A stretch of 64,000 nt of DNA from Trema orientale (lineage: Eukaryota > Streptophyta > Magnoliopsida > Rosales > Cannabaceae), in NCBI GenBank assembly GCA_002914845.1, contig JXTC01000323.1, positions 87,363 to 151,362 on the forward strand, written 5' to 3'. Below the pieces are notes generated by a model. The model worked only from the letters and a program-made list of their open reading frames with translations, had not been told where the DNA came from and searched no databases. Shown in pieces: positions 13,401-25,576 of this stretch. The position numbers and the translations under genes were made by a program. The number at the start of each line of letters is the position of its first letter. Position 1 is the first letter of the stretch.

Positions 13401-14904
13401 CAGAGCTCGAAAAGTGAGGTGTCTGCAACAAAGGTTTTCTTCGAAAAGGAAGTTGGGACAAAATGGTGTTAAAACTGGGATAAAGGTTAACATGTTTCTT
13501 GGCAGAAGAAGGGACGTGCTAAGCAGCTTCCAATTAATAGAGACCATTCCTAGCCAAGCCTCGAAGAAGAACTCTTCCCGAGCTCGTCCTTGACAACAAA
13601 TAATTCAATTAGAACATTGTTATCAGAAGTTAGTTTAACAACACTCAACAAATTTTTTGTTATGGAAGGGACATGGAGAATATTTTTCAAGTAGAGTTTT
13701 TTTAGAGAAGAATAGAGCAAACCATGACCAATATGGTGTATGTCAAGACCTTGACCATTGCCGATGATAAGTTTCTTAAGGCCATTATTGTCCATCTTGG
13801 TATTCAGGTTCTTGGAATCATTGATGACATGATTGGTTGCTCCACTATCCATGTACTAGTTAGGATCAGCTGCAGTTTTAGGAGTAGCAACAAAGGCAGA
13901 CATCGGGTTCCTTTGTGGTGGTTGAAAGTTCTTGTCATAGCGGAAGAAGCAAATCGTAGCAGTGTGTCCTATTTTTCCGTAGACTTGGCAGGTGGGTTTG
14001 TTGCGGTGACCATTACCTCTGCCCCCTCGACCACTTCAATGACCATTGACGTGAGAGAAACCACCTCTGTTTTCTTGAGGTCCTAGTGTACCATCTTGTT
14101 GTTCTCCTCCAGTGGTCACAATATTGGCAGTGGCATTGTGAAGTTCGATGTTAGCAGCAACATTTTGTTGTTCCAAATGATTTTCATGGTTCAAGGGAAG
14201 AAAATACACCTCCTGAAGTGCCAGAGCATCATGATGAGAGGTTACATTCACCACAACAGAGTCATATTCAGACCCTCCTGTACAAGCAAAAAGGTAGAAA
14301 ACCGGGTCATCTTCTTTAATGCCAGCAACAGCCAAGTTCTCTGCAATATTCTTCATTTTTCGAAAATATTCAGTAATGGCCATTGAGCAGCCCTTTCGTG
14401 TTGTCTACAGTTGGGTTCGCAGCTGCAAGACTCTAGCTCTTGATTGAGATAAGAAGAGTCTTTCAATAGTAGCCTAAGCCTCGTTGGCTGTCAGACAGCC
14501 AATAACTTGACTGAGGATGCCTTCGATCATTGATGAAAGCAACCAACTGAGTAATAGTTGGTCGAGGTGACGCCATTGAAGAAAGGTAGGATTGAGAACC
14601 ATACAAGTGACATTTTGCTATGTCATTATGATCTACTCTAGGGGGCATTCTTTTGTGCCGAGTAGCAGGCCGCCAAGGTCGTGGTCGTGCACTACTGGTA
14701 GCACCAGTGACTTCCAAAAAAGGAAGTTGTTACCATCAAGTTTGATGGGTAGGATATGGTTAAGACTGGTGGGGAAAGGGTTTGTTGGAGTGTTTTCTCG
14801 AAGAGGGACATGACTGGTATTGGTTTAAGTTGACCTATGAGTATTTGTGTTGTCGCTAAAACTTGGGTAGAATTATTGGTTTGGATATTTTGTGAGTCAG
14901 CCAT
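10486..14904 (-). pseudogene. copia gag-pol polyprotein, multiply broken
   Basis: In minus-strand order: gag N-terminus from ATG at 14904, with a frame change soon after; UBN2-type gag at about 14036-14720; zinc knuckle near 13950-14010, with the second Cys read as Tyr; protease active site DSGA at about 13845; integrase HHCC finger (HRRLDHP and CLDCQLGK) at about 13225-13355, then part of the integrase core at 13054-13236. Reverse transcriptase covers 11400-12240, including the QLDINNVFLN and KALYGLKQAPRA motifs. RNase H covers 10490-11110, with SSIESEYRAL near 10795. Inactivating changes include TAG in place of Trp after KQAPRA (about 11535) and before SSKKQR (about 10853), and YVND instead of YVDD (11427-11438). 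Numerous frameshifts occur in the integrase part. Not translatable as a polyprotein. Confidence 0.93.
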
Positions 14905-14937
14905 GGCGGTGAGAGCTTCTTTCTGCTCTTGATACCA

Positions 14938-15209
14938 AGTTAAAAAGGCAGGGAATATTGTATATAATTATTAAAGGCCGAGCTGAAGACCCCAGCGACA
15001 TCATATTGTATTTATAGTAGGATTAACTAGAACATCCACATGACCAAGGAAGCAGATAACGAAGGTAAATAATATAAAGTATAGAGTGTGGCAAATAATA
15101 TAAACTATACAGTATGGCAAATAATATAAATTATACAACATTCTCTTGAATATTCACAAAGAATGTTCCTGGTCACTTCTGAAGCTTATGGGCGGTTTCA
15201 TTTTCAATA
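14938..15209 (-). repeat. copia 5' LTR
   Basis: 272 bp, aligning end to end with 10196-10465 with many substitutions. Its inner edge abuts the tRNA-Met primer-binding site at about 14924-14937. The terminal dinucleotides are mutated relative to the TG/CA of the other LTR. Confidence 0.93.
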
Positions 15210-15214
15210 TTAAC

Positions 15215-16848
15215 TTTGAGAATTTACAAACAATTTGTGTTATTTAGTTTTGTACAGCGTAGTCATATTGTCCATTTATCCTCTTATCGGGATCAACATA
15301 TATTAGGGGGTCAGTTTTGGAGAGAAAGTGGGAGACTATGGCATGAGAGTCTTGGAGAAAATTTCCTCAAAATATGGGGAAAATTCGATTTTATATGGTA
15401 AAATTTCAAAAAAAAAAAAAATGAAAAAAATCTCGGATCTTAAAATTTTTTCGACAAATTTCAAATTTATTTATGAAAATATCATTTTTTTTTTTTACAA
15501 ATTGATAAGATACTTGAGATAACTGATTAGGTTACTCAAGATAGTGATTTTGGTACTTCAAGTAGCTCAATTGGTTACTTGAAGTAACTTGATTGGTTAT
15601 CTCGAGTACATAACAATTATGAAGAACAAGGGGTATGTTATAGTATTTTTTAGAAGTGTTATTTGTCTAAATAAATTTTTAAAAAATGATATATTTCTAA
15701 ATAAATCTAGGATTTTTAAAAAAATTTAGCCCATTCGGCATCTTCAAGGGCCTTTAGCAAATAGCTGAACCGAATTTTGGATCACTGTATGAAAAATATC
15801 TATTTTTCAGACATCATTAAAAAATGGCTGAATTTTGAAAATTAGTTGAAAAGTGGCCTTTTTTATATTTAGTGGATCAAAATATATTGATTTACTATGT
15901 ATAAATTGCTTTATTTTTTTTGAAAAATTGATTTATTTTTTGAAAAATAAATCAACTGAAAAATGTTCATTTATTAAAATAAAATTATAAAAGGCCATTT
16001 ATTAAACAGATGTAGAAAACGATCATTTTTTTAAATTGATCTAACAAAAGGCCATTTTTTTAAATAAATGCTCATTTTTCAATTTTTCGGACTTTGTCCT
16101 AGTCTTTTGTAAGAAGCCCAAAATATAAGTACCTTTTTTGGGTTGTGAATGTCAATACAGATTGGGCTCATATGGTTTATAACCAAAAAAAAAAAAAAAT
16201 AGAGAAATTTATACTTACTACCCAATTTTGTTTCAACACTCCTATTTTTGTGGTGTATATTTCATGTATAGAATATTTATGGTATACATTTATAATGTAG
16301 ATTTTGTTATGTGGTTTACAAATATTGTGTAAATTTATACTATGGTACCGATTCATAGATATAATTTTCATGCATGAAATGTATAGCGGTATACATTCTA
16401 TGTATAAAATACTTGTAGTTTACACTTTCCAAAAGGGGTAAAAGGGGTATTTAAGAAATAAAATAAAAGATGACTATTCATGAAAATATGCTTAGTAAAA
16501 CGGTTATTTATGAACATTTTTTTTCTAAAAAAAACAATCCAACTGTTTCATTTGACTGCTCCCTGGGCTCCAAATCAGGGCCTTTACGCCATTTAAGCAG
16601 CCCAGTTAAGCACCCAGCTGGTAGCTGGCTGACCATGAAAGATTAATCAAAATAGAAGTCCACATTCCAAATTAATTTTAGTCCTTTTTTGTTTTCTTTC
16701 ACTTATTATTATTATTATTATTATTAGAGAAATTATAGTGGATGTCATATTTTTTTTTTCTTTTTACACTTTGTTGTATTAAATGTCCATTTTTCTTTTT
16801 TTATAGCTAACTATTTGAGTATATATATGGGTAAACTGTAAAAGAACA
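15215..16848. other. intergenic, no gene seen
   Basis: AT-rich. Short internal echoes are visible: repeated GGTTACTT/CTTGAGTA wording at 15500-15610, AAAAGGCCATTT at 15960-16070, and GTATACATT/TATGTATA phrases at 16255-16420. An (ATT)n run lies at 16705-16727. None forms a bounded element that I can define. Confidence 0.45.
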
Positions 16849-17193
16849 CTTTCAAGTTTAAGTGTTCTGTAATTTAAATCCTAAAATTTGGACTTTACAA
16901 AAGATTATCTCAAGATTAAGAATTTCTACAAATTAATACTATAGACTGACTTTTTAACTAATTTTAGCCACGAAAAAATAATAATATCTTCCATTAAAAC
17001 TGGATTAATCCTTATTATTCTCCTTAATTTTGAGGATATTATTGTCTTTTATCAGTTAAAGTTATTCAAAAAGTCAACTCAGAATATTAATTTTCAGAAA
17101 TTCTTAATCTCAGAGTATTATTTTACAGAGTCCAAACTTCAATGTTTAAATTGTAAAACACCCAAATCTCAGGATATTTTTTTGCAATTATCC
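16849..17193. mobile_element. long-inverted-repeat MITE
   Basis: About 345 bp whose two halves are imperfect inverted copies (arms of about 150 bp). The left arm starts GGGTAAACTGTAAAAGAACA and the right arm, reverse-complemented, starts AGGGATAATTGCAAAAAAAT. The internal phrase AAGATTAAGAATTTCT recurs in inverse at the other arm. A second copy, split by a nested insertion, lies at 28174-29325. No coding capacity. Confidence 0.75.
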
Positions 17194-17779
17194 CTATGTA
17201 TTTTTATACTTTGTATATATATACATATATAACAACTTTAATTAATGTAATGAGTATTTTGTATTAAATACACATATTTTACATTTGATATATATTTAGT
17301 ATATCCACTAATATATGCTATCTTATTTGAAAAATGAACATAAACTTTAAATAAGCCAAAAGCTCGGTCATTTTGCTACAGGCCCCTTATTATTTTTCAT
17401 AAGACCAAATTTAGGTGGTGCCATATGTTACAGTATTACTTGTCAAAGGTTACATCTCAATTGTTTCGTCACCAACGTAGATTTTGATATATATTTTCCG
17501 GGCGGAACCACGGGAGATTAGACTATATCGGTATATCCCTTCAATAACAATTCTTGTTCAAAATTCTTTGACTTTCTAACTCGCTTCGGGTGTTTACATA
17601 TTTTAAGTGCATATTCAAAATACAATGTCCAACAATTAGAGTGTTGAAAAAAATTGTTATAATCATTGAACAAAGGTTTTAACTTATAACTTGATGTGTT
17701 GAAGAATATTATTATTGTAATCCTTTTCTAAAGGATTAATTGCAAATTTGCTATTGCGGGGGGAAAAAAAAAAAANAAC

Positions 17780-17915
17780 ATGATGTGTCAGTTTGTTACA
17801 GACAGAATAAAATTATACTTCAGGTAGAATCTATGTATGACTTAGTTTATTAATTAAATCACTCAGTAATAGAATTACACCTCATTATGGTGTTGGACCA
17901 CTAGTAATTTATAAT
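17780..17915. mobile_element. partial copy of the 8361-8543 MITE family
   Basis: Shares the GATGTGTCAGTTTGTTAC and ACTTCAGG wording and the TTTATTAATTAAA core with the MITE at 8361-8543. The left end is obscured by a poly(A) run with an N at 17776. No TSD was recognised. Confidence 0.65.
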
Positions 17916-17919
17916 ATTG

Positions 17920-18628
17920 TTTAATTAGATTAATTAAAGTCTAATGAAAGCCCTATTTGGCCGGCCTTAATTGGTCAATAATAATCCGAATCACAAGGAA
18001 GATCTTCCATAATGATCATCATGTTAACTTGATTTGAATTCATCAAAGTTTTAAAACATTAGTTCTTTATTTGCCAAACGTAAAGAAAATTATTTTGAGA
18101 GTCACACGCAACTTTTATCCCGACAGCGTATTAAATATCAAGTTTGCATGTTGAAGTTGAACACATGGGCGTTCTAATGGTATCTTTTGCCATTATTAAC
18201 TATAACTGAGTCAAACGAAAGCAAATATATAGAAAATGGAAACATTCGAGTTTGTGAGTAGAAAGAATAGATACATGTATATCATATTACTCATTTGTTT
18301 AGGATATTAATATCATATATAAAAGAAGCCAATGACTTTGACTTGAGTGTGGCTGAGATTGATTTTGACCTATGCTTGAAAAATCATGTTACGTCTAATT
18401 ATTAACTATTCTATTCAAAGCATTTGCTTATCTGTCAGGATAAGCAATTGTTAATTTCATGAGTAGTACTCGAAAATCTACACTTTCGAATTTTTTTTCA
18501 AATGGTAACGTACAACTTTCCATGATTGGATTTATAATTATTATTCATCAAATTATACAAAAAAATGATTAATCAATATTCAGATTAGAAATTAAGCTGT
18601 AAAATTGGGATACGTATTTGTTTGCCTA
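17920..18628. other. intergenic, no gene seen
   Basis: No open frame or bounded repeat recognised. Confidence 0.45.
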
Positions 18629-18790
18629 AATGGTTACAACAATATTTATCCATGGATGGTTACAATGGTTTAAGCCGTTAGATCTAATATCCTACGGTGG
18701 TGATTAGTTCGGTGGTTAGCCAAAAAATTTAATGCTATTTATTACCATCAAAAAAATTTAACGCTATCACATAAAAAAATTATAACCATT
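18629..18790. mobile_element. MITE with AATGGTTACAA ends
   Basis: A 162-bp element with a left end AATGGTTACAA and right end TTATAACCATT, followed by an (AT)n run. A close second copy lies at 57935-58124 with the same internal wording, for example GATCTAATATCCTACGGTGG. The second copy has an extra 26 bp or so near its right end. Confidence 0.78.
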
Positions 18791-18835
18791 GAGAAGTCCT
18801 CCATATATATATATATATATATTATATATGGTGCT

Positions 18836-19999
18836 TCTTCCATGAGTAGCGTAATATAGTTACTCAATTTTAGATCATCAAATTTTAATGGGATGGCTAT
18901 AATTAGTTGAGTAATTGTACCAAAAGAATCTATAATAATTAATGCTAATATAAATATAGAAGTCTATATAGTGGGCAACCTTTTTCGTTACATCTAAGTT
19001 GGATTTTTTTTTTTCCTAAGAACAATCCATTAGTAATTAATTCCTATTTCACATTATGTCTTTTTCATTCCATTTTCTCATTACAATTGCGCTTTAAAAT
19101 TAAAAATTAAGGCATTAATACGTAATATTTCTTTTAGTATATTAATACGTAATATTTTATATGATAAAACTGAAATCAACATGATAATATATAATAATTT
19201 CAAATTAAAGTTGTTCAAAAATTAAACATTAAAACTAAAATTGACATGATAATATGTAATGATTTTAGATTGAAAAAAAATTGATATAGTAATACATGAT
19301 AATTTCATAAACAAATGTAATTATAAATAGTAAACTTTAACTAAAATTTACATAGTAATATGCAAGCATTTCTTGTAAATGATAATAAAAATTTAACTTT
19401 AAAATCAAGATTCTCATGGTAATACATAATTATTTTAGATTAAAGATAATTAAGAAAATATAATTCAAAAGGAAAAATTAAAAAAGTGGTGGGAATAAAT
19501 TTATCCCAAACTGATTAACATATTGCGTGATATGATCGAGAAGTATTGATTCCATACACCACTCTCAACATTTGTACATATAAATCATTTCTTACGCATT
19601 CTTAAGCTATTAATTATACGACTAAATATTATTAGAAAAATGAAAATATACAGATATTAATGAGTACTTTTTCTCCATCTCCAAATGGATGCTAAGAAAT
19701 GAAAGAAAAAACAGTGACAAAAAAATTGAATCAAACAAAAAATAAATATAAAATTTTTATTCCATTACGCCATTTTTTAAAAAGAAAACTGAAAAAAAAA
19801 ATGATTCCGAACACTACATAAATTGGAATAATAATAGAAATAGGTAGGTTTCCCTAAATAATTTGAAATTGTAATAGAATTAAATAAGATTAGTTTGCTA
19901 TAATAAGTCATTTTTAATTGGATCAAATATACTCATTTCATGGAGGAAAACAAAAACACCCATCAAAAACTCACTCAATTATATGTGTGTGTATATATA
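18836..19999. other. intergenic, no gene seen
   Basis: Very AT-rich. The phrases ACATGATAATATATAATAATTT and close variants recur several times between 19160 and 19440, a degenerate repeat with no clear unit boundary. Confidence 0.45.
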
Positions 20000-20000
20000 T

Positions 20001-20224
20001 ATCTAGGACTACGGGTGGATCGACAAGACGCCTATCCTCATGTTTTCGTCAACTAATAGGACACAGGGGTGCTCACTCACAGGACTCACTTATTGGAGGG
20101 TATATTGCTAGGGTAGAATTGCGAAATCCGCAACCCCAAGTTTATGGAGGCTTGAACCCTTAACCTATTAGAAGTGAGAATTCCGGATAAGTGCTTTTGC
20201 CGCTATGCCACAACCACTGGTGGT
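20001..20224 (-). mobile_element. tRNA-derived SINE
   Basis: On the minus strand, an internal RNA polymerase III promoter is visible: A box TGGCATAGCGG (20200-20210) and B box GGTTCAAGCC (20149-20158), at tRNA-like spacing. About 130 bp of tRNA-unrelated body follows. Flanks show similar short sequence (GTATATATAT on the left, GTATAGATAT on the right), a possible imperfect TSD. The 81-codon plus-strand frame over it is not a gene. Confidence 0.8.
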
Positions 20225-20485
20225 ATAGATATTAGTTATCTTGTTTAAGCATGACACTTAAGAAAGATACTTTATTAGCATATAGGTAGTTGGCAAACAA
20301 AACAATTAATTAGTTAACTTATTATGTACTGGCGTCATAATATACAATTATTACCAAAGACTAATTAGCAGTCCAATATTTTTTTTTCTTGATATCAATT
20401 AGTAATCCAATGTTAATCATAACAAATGATAGATTTAATTACTTGCACCTGAGCAATGTTGTATATGCGCACGTGTGCATATATA

Positions 20486-20686
20486 TAGCAATGTTATAGG
20501 CATAAAGGGTGCCCAATATCACATGATGTATAATTCTTTAACGGTGTAATTATAATCAATAAATTAGTCCCAGAAAGATTTCACCTGAAATTTAATTATA
20601 ATTAACTTGTTATTATAATGAACTAGTGACACACTGACACGTCATATGGTGTTGAGTACACCAAATGATGCCCCTTAGCATTACTC
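20486..20686. mobile_element. Mutator-type MITE, second full copy
   Basis: About 200 bp with ends TAGCAATGTTA and, reverse-complemented, GAGTAATGCTA. Internal GACACGTCAT/ATGATG wording is shared with the MITE at 8361-8543. Flanks GCATATATA and AGATATATA agree at 7 of 9 positions, consistent with an aged 9-bp TSD. Confidence 0.78.
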
Positions 20687-21190
20687 AGATATATAGGAGA
20701 ACCACATAATATTATGTATTATTAATAACTTATTTAGTTTCAAAGGTTTCACTTCTTGCCTAATAATATTACTTAATCAAATCCGACTTCAGCTAGAGTT
20801 AATATTAGTCATATTCATTGAAAAATATATCTTTTCACAGGGGAAAAAAGGGTTAATATCAGTCAAACTCGCCATATACATGCATATTTAGATGTCGATA
20901 AATTGAATTTATGTCTTTGTTGCTTAAATTAATCGCGATAGTGTTCCAAAGTAAGGTAACTTTTCTTGTTATCTGATTATTGGAAGACGTATGCGTACAT
21001 TATAGGTAAAAGTCTTGAGCATCTATTTCTTTTTCTTTTTACATAAAAAATAATTAAGGAGATCAAGCTCAAGAGCCCCGTAATATTAGAACGATTACTA
21101 ATAATAAAGTGTTAAATGAGCATTTTTAAGTACGATGAACTACATATACATTTTGATTTTGAGAAATCAATGTCATAAACCGTGCAGATA

Positions 21191-21575
21191 TTTGATATAT
21201 ACATATATGGTTGTCAATTCAGTAATTTTTTTTTTTTTTAAACCAAGGGAAAAAAAAGGTGCCAAACCAAGAAAGAATTTTTTTTTTTTTTACCTATGTG
21301 ATATATAGGTTACCAATCCAGTAGATATATATTTTTTTTTTACCTATATGTATGTATTTATTTTTAGCTATTAGATCATCGTCTAATGATGATCCAATGG
21401 CTATAATGAAGTGTATGAAAAGACGTGCATCATTAATGTTATTTCTCTCTCTTATTTTTTAATATAAAAAAATATGCAAGAAAAATTTTCATTGGCTAAA
21501 ATGATATCTATGTATAGATTAAAAAAAAAAATACCTATTGAATTGGTGCCCATACATATATATATATATATATTT
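21191..21575 (-). mobile_element. MITE with ATATATGGTTGYCAAT ends (inverse of 25255-25567)
   Basis: Ends carry ATATATGGTTGTCAATTCAG on the left and its degenerate complement on the right. The core (AATGATGATCCAATGGCT, then AAAAGACGTGCATCATTAAT) is the reverse complement of the core at 25255-25567. An additional internal copy of the terminal motif (about 21308-21350) makes this copy longer. Poly(T) runs are frequent inside. Confidence 0.75.
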
Positions 21576-21579
21576 TTGA

Positions 21580-23490
21580 GTTCAGATATTTATATATATC
21601 TATTTCTAGGTGACTATTAAAAAAAATAAAAATAGAAAGAAAATGAATGACACGTATGTAATAAATTTTCTCTAATACGATTACAACTAATAATAATCAT
21701 AATAAAAATAACAACAATAATTATAGAGGTAATTACATTTAAGGGGTTTTTTTTGGCTCTCTCTCATTATTTTTTTTTTTTTACCAACAAACTAAAACTC
21801 CATAGTCCATTCGAGTCTACTTAATGTAGGTTCTATATACGTTAGGAGATCCATGATGGACTCTTCATTTGCGTTTTTTTTTTTTTTTCGTACTTCGGCC
21901 TCATTAGCTTAGAGTTTTCCAGAAATGCTTTTACGACTTTACGTAAACAAACATTTTCAAACATAAGAGGGATCTCCTTATAAAGTTTTCAAATTAACAT
22001 TATCTACTATATATTACCGGGTCTCGGACACTAGCTATGATCACATTATTTGGGTCGTCTTTAAGTGTGGGAATTTATATTATGAGCAATCATTGATGTT
22101 TGTGAGAAAGGGGTTAAATTCTAGCTTGATAATATATGTGTAGAAACCCAATCAGTTAATTGTGATCATAACTGAAAAATTAGGCTTTGTGCATCTCGTA
22201 GGATTATGGGCAAATTATCTTAATGTGATGCATTAGTGTAACGTGTATGCCTCATGAGGTTAATTATGGTTACCTTCATCTTTTTTTTTCTTTCTTTATA
22301 TATATATATATATATATTAATATAGTGAAAACTACATAATTTAGGTACATTGTAGCGGCCCAACAATAATATATTCTTCTGGAAGAAACTAGAAGGTCAA
22401 GGAAGATAATTATACTCTAGCATTTGTGCACATAATATCTACATGTGTTTTGCAATCTTTTATTATGCTAATCTATATCATAAATTCATGAGATATTTAT
22501 CTGTTTATTTAATAGATTTGTGATTTATATTGATATGTGACTTAAAAAAGAATTTTTCTTACACTGTGATATCTTTATAAGACTCATATTATCAAGACCA
22601 TTTTTTTAAATGAATAAATCATATTTATAGATATAATATATATTTGTCCACTTTGACCTCACTTTTATAAATTTTTTTCAAATACGTCTATGCAGAAGAA
22701 GGTGATCAGGTCCGTCCGTTAATCTTTTTATTTTTAATCTTATTGTCTCCGAAATGATATGGTAAGCTAAAGCATGCACGTAGAAGAATTATGTTTAGTG
22801 TTTTAGTCTTTAGCTATAGCACTCACCAATTAAAGAATTAATATTTCCGCCATAAATGGACCTATAATATATAGTACGTAGAGACGACAATTATTATTTC
22901 ATTGATCATATGAAATTTTCCACAGCCATCTTATTACTGAATAACTTTGAAGAATTATACGAACAGATAAAAATAGAGGAACTCATTATAATTGATGATC
23001 GTATAATGCCAGGTGTAGGGTACCCCATTTGTGTAGGAGGTTAAGGGAATATTATACCTCTTGACTTTGACTTTTGAAACTTGACTTCAGATAATGTATG
23101 TAGACAAAAGGAAGAAAGAATATGGCCTACCTATCTGAACTGTATTATGCTTCACATTAGATGCCCAATATATAACGCATAGTTTATTTGCCTGAGATCA
23201 AGGCCATATCTTCCTTTGAACTTTCTGTTTGATCATTAAGATATATGTAAGTACCTTTGTTATTTTATATGCGTCGTTTTGATTCCAAGGCAAATAAGTT
23301 ACTCTTAACTCTTTCCGGTGGTTCCAAGCATACGCTATATAAAATTATTATTGAAACAGAAGATAAACGATGACATCAAGGTAAATTAAGCCAGGTATAT
23401 TTTTTAGTTATTTCTCTATAGTAATGGTGTTAATCGAGCTGCAATATGCTGACCTAGGACCTAGGTGCGATTAGCCGTGACCCATGGTAA
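21580..23490. other. intergenic, no gene seen
   Basis: Poly(T) and (AT)n tracts (about 21768-21782, 21875-21889, 22300-22319). No credible coding frame. Confidence 0.45.
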
Positions 23491-24360
23491 CACTACAGGA
23501 AAAAGAGTCTATAGCGACGACAAAAGTCATCGCAATAGATCGGTCAGTACAGACCTCCTATAAAGTCATCGCAATAGATCGATCGGTACAGACCTCCTAT
23601 AGCGCTGACATATTTTGTTGCCACTATTAGATGACCTATAGCAACGACTAGGCACATTTTTTTAAAATATATATATATATAAATTAATACCTATAGCCAC
23701 GACAAATATAGTCGCTAAAAACGTTGTACAGATTTTTTTAAAAAAAAATACAATTAGTTTAATTAATCTAAATTAATCTTAAATAATTATCTTTAAAAGA
23801 TAAACAATAAAGTTATACCCACAAGAATTAAAATCAATACCAAAAAAAAATTATTATTAAAAAAAAATCTCTAAATCAAAGTCAAAAATTAAAACTAACA
23901 CTCTTAAACAAACATATTCCATACTCTAAAATCAAACTATTGATAAATTTCATAAATCAAAAATATATTCAACCTCAAATCAATAAATGCTCCATAAAAT
24001 TATAACACAAAATTAATCCATATATTCATATAAATACCCAAAACATTTAATCCTCGTATTTAAAAAATCAATTAATTGTAGTGGGTGTTTCAGATTGAGT
24101 CGGTCCTAACATGATTTTTAATTGTATTGCCTTGTCTAAGCACAATTAGTATTAGTGTTGTACCCTTCCCGGACGGTTCATGCTCGTGTTGTGTGTCAGC
24201 CGCTCTTGTGGCATTTGTTGTATCGTTCTCGTATATACTTGCCAATTTCTGGGCGTAATCATGCTTTTTTCTAATATTAATACACTTTTTGAGTCTGTAC
24301 TTTTTTGTTTTTGAACACGTAGGTCTCGTAGCATAATCATGTTTGTTTATTTTTGTGTTT
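23491..24360. mobile_element. CACTA (En/Spm) element end and degenerate internal DNA
   Basis: 23491 begins CACTACAGGAAAAA, the terminal motif of CACTA elements, preceded by TAA. Subterminal copies of CTATAGCGACGAC-like sequence follow (23510-23720) in both orientations, typical of CACTA transposase-binding regions. A 39-bp unit is tandemly repeated at 23523-23561 and 23562-23600. AT-rich sequence follows. At about 24100-24340 there is possibly coding-derived minus-strand DNA, which I cannot assign firmly. No matching right terminus was found, so this is a truncated element. Confidence 0.7.
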
Positions 24361-24712
24361 CATTGTAACCAATTGTTCCTATTTACAAACTCGTACCATT
24401 CTTTTCCCATAAGGACATTTACTGATTTCCGTGTCCGATTTTTCATTTCAAAATTTAGTTGTCTAATATTTTAGTCCAAATTTTTGTGAAGTAATTGTGC
24501 AATTATTAGTCATTATTAAAATACTTTTGAAAATAAACTATACTTCCAATTCAAATAAAATACAAGTAAAGCTGAAAATAAAATTGAAATTAGAATTACA
24601 TGGAAAAAAAATCTTATATGAATTTAATTTGACATATGTTAGATGTACATAATAGATTATCAAACTAAATACAATTCCAGAATCTATCATGCTAAATTGT
24701 CAGGAAAAGATT

Positions 24713-25144
24713 TGTTGAGAATAAACCCGTGACTAACTTGGATCCATTGTGTTTGACAGCAAAGGATGTGATCACGTAAGCGGAAGCAATGAATTATTTA
24801 GAGCCTGAGGGTAGAAGATCTTCCACAGCCAGAATACTCTATGTATGCTCAATGGGAACTCTCTTTATTGATGGAGGTAGAGGAGAAGAGCACACGTTCT
24901 ATTTAACTTAGGGACCAAAACCCTTATAGTTATGTCCTTATATACTAGTAACTAATAGAGACCCCATCAATCCTTATTGGACTAGGATTAGGTAACCACA
25001 CATTACAGAGTCCACATTAAATAGGTAAATTCCTGAGCCCTCAATTAGATCACTTAATGGCCCTACTCAATTAGACAACTCTAATATTATATAATTGCTA
25101 TAAAACTCCGTGGTCCACAATAGGGTTACTCGTATAACCCAACA
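24713..25144 (-). repeat. LTR-like fragment or solo LTR (432 bp)
   Basis: Has TGTTGAG...CCAACA ends and the internal phrase TCCTTATTGGACTAGGATTA. An inverted partial copy lies at 62868-63067, starting TGTTAGGTTACTCGTG, with the same wording (AAGTGATCTAATTGAGGGCT). A clean 5-bp TSD was not found (AGATT against ACATA). Orientation is inferred from the TGTTGGGTTA end on the minus strand. The internal part of the element is absent. Confidence 0.6.
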
Positions 25145-25254
25145 ACATATTCTTTTAAAACTAGTTATTGTTAGCCATGGTTGTCGTGCATGGTTTAGTA
25201 TTGTATCGTGCATAGTTAATAATAGTGTCAGTCTATTTTGACATATAATGAAAT

Positions 25255-25567
25255 ATATATACATATATATATGGTTGCCAATCTAGTAGGTTTTTTTTTT
25301 TTTTTNGATTGGTGCTATATATTCAGTAGGTATTTTTTTTTTAACCTATGCATAGGTATCAATTTGACCAATAAAAATTTATCATATGCACATTTTTTTA
25401 TATTAAAAAGTAAGAGGAAAAAAAAAACATTAATGATGCACGTCTTTTCATGTACTTCATAATAGCCGTTGGATCACCATTAAATGATGATCCAATGGCT
25501 TAAAAAAAATACCTACACATAGGTAAAAAAAAATATATCTACTAGATTGGCAACCATATATATATAA
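25255..25567 (+). mobile_element. MITE with ATATATGGTTGCCAAT ends
   Basis: Terminal inverted repeats of about 25 bp: ATATATGGTTGCCAATCTAG on the left and its complement at about 25537-25565. Just inside are poly(T)/poly(A) and GTAGGT-like stretches. An N occurs in the left poly(T) (25306). An inverse copy is at 21191-21575. Confidence 0.83.
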
Positions 25568-25576
25568 TGATTTATA

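Larger units (their letters stand above)
10196..15209 (-). mobile_element. full-length Ty1/copia LTR retrotransposon, inactive
   Basis: About 5.0 kb on the minus strand. Two related LTRs of about 270 bp lie at 10196-10465 (3' LTR) and 14938-15209 (5' LTR). Flanking 5-bp TSDs are TTAAT (10191-10195) and TTAAC (15210-15214), one mismatch. Immediately inside the 5' LTR is a primer-binding site, TGGTATCAAGAGCA (minus strand), complementary to initiator tRNA-Met. A polypurine stretch (GAAGGGGTA, minus strand) abuts the 3' LTR. Gag, protease, integrase, reverse transcriptase and RNase H follow in that order, the copia order. LTR divergence plus stops and frameshifts in all domains show an old, dead copy. 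It is the only copia element here with a complete set of structural parts. Confidence 0.96.

Noticed and set aside
19918..20163. 81-codon plus-strand open frame
   Set aside because: Lies over the minus-strand SINE with A and B boxes.
24152..24340. Firm call of a CACTA transposase gene
   Set aside because: Residues on the minus strand are only vaguely like plant En/Spm-associated proteins; evidence too weak for a gene.
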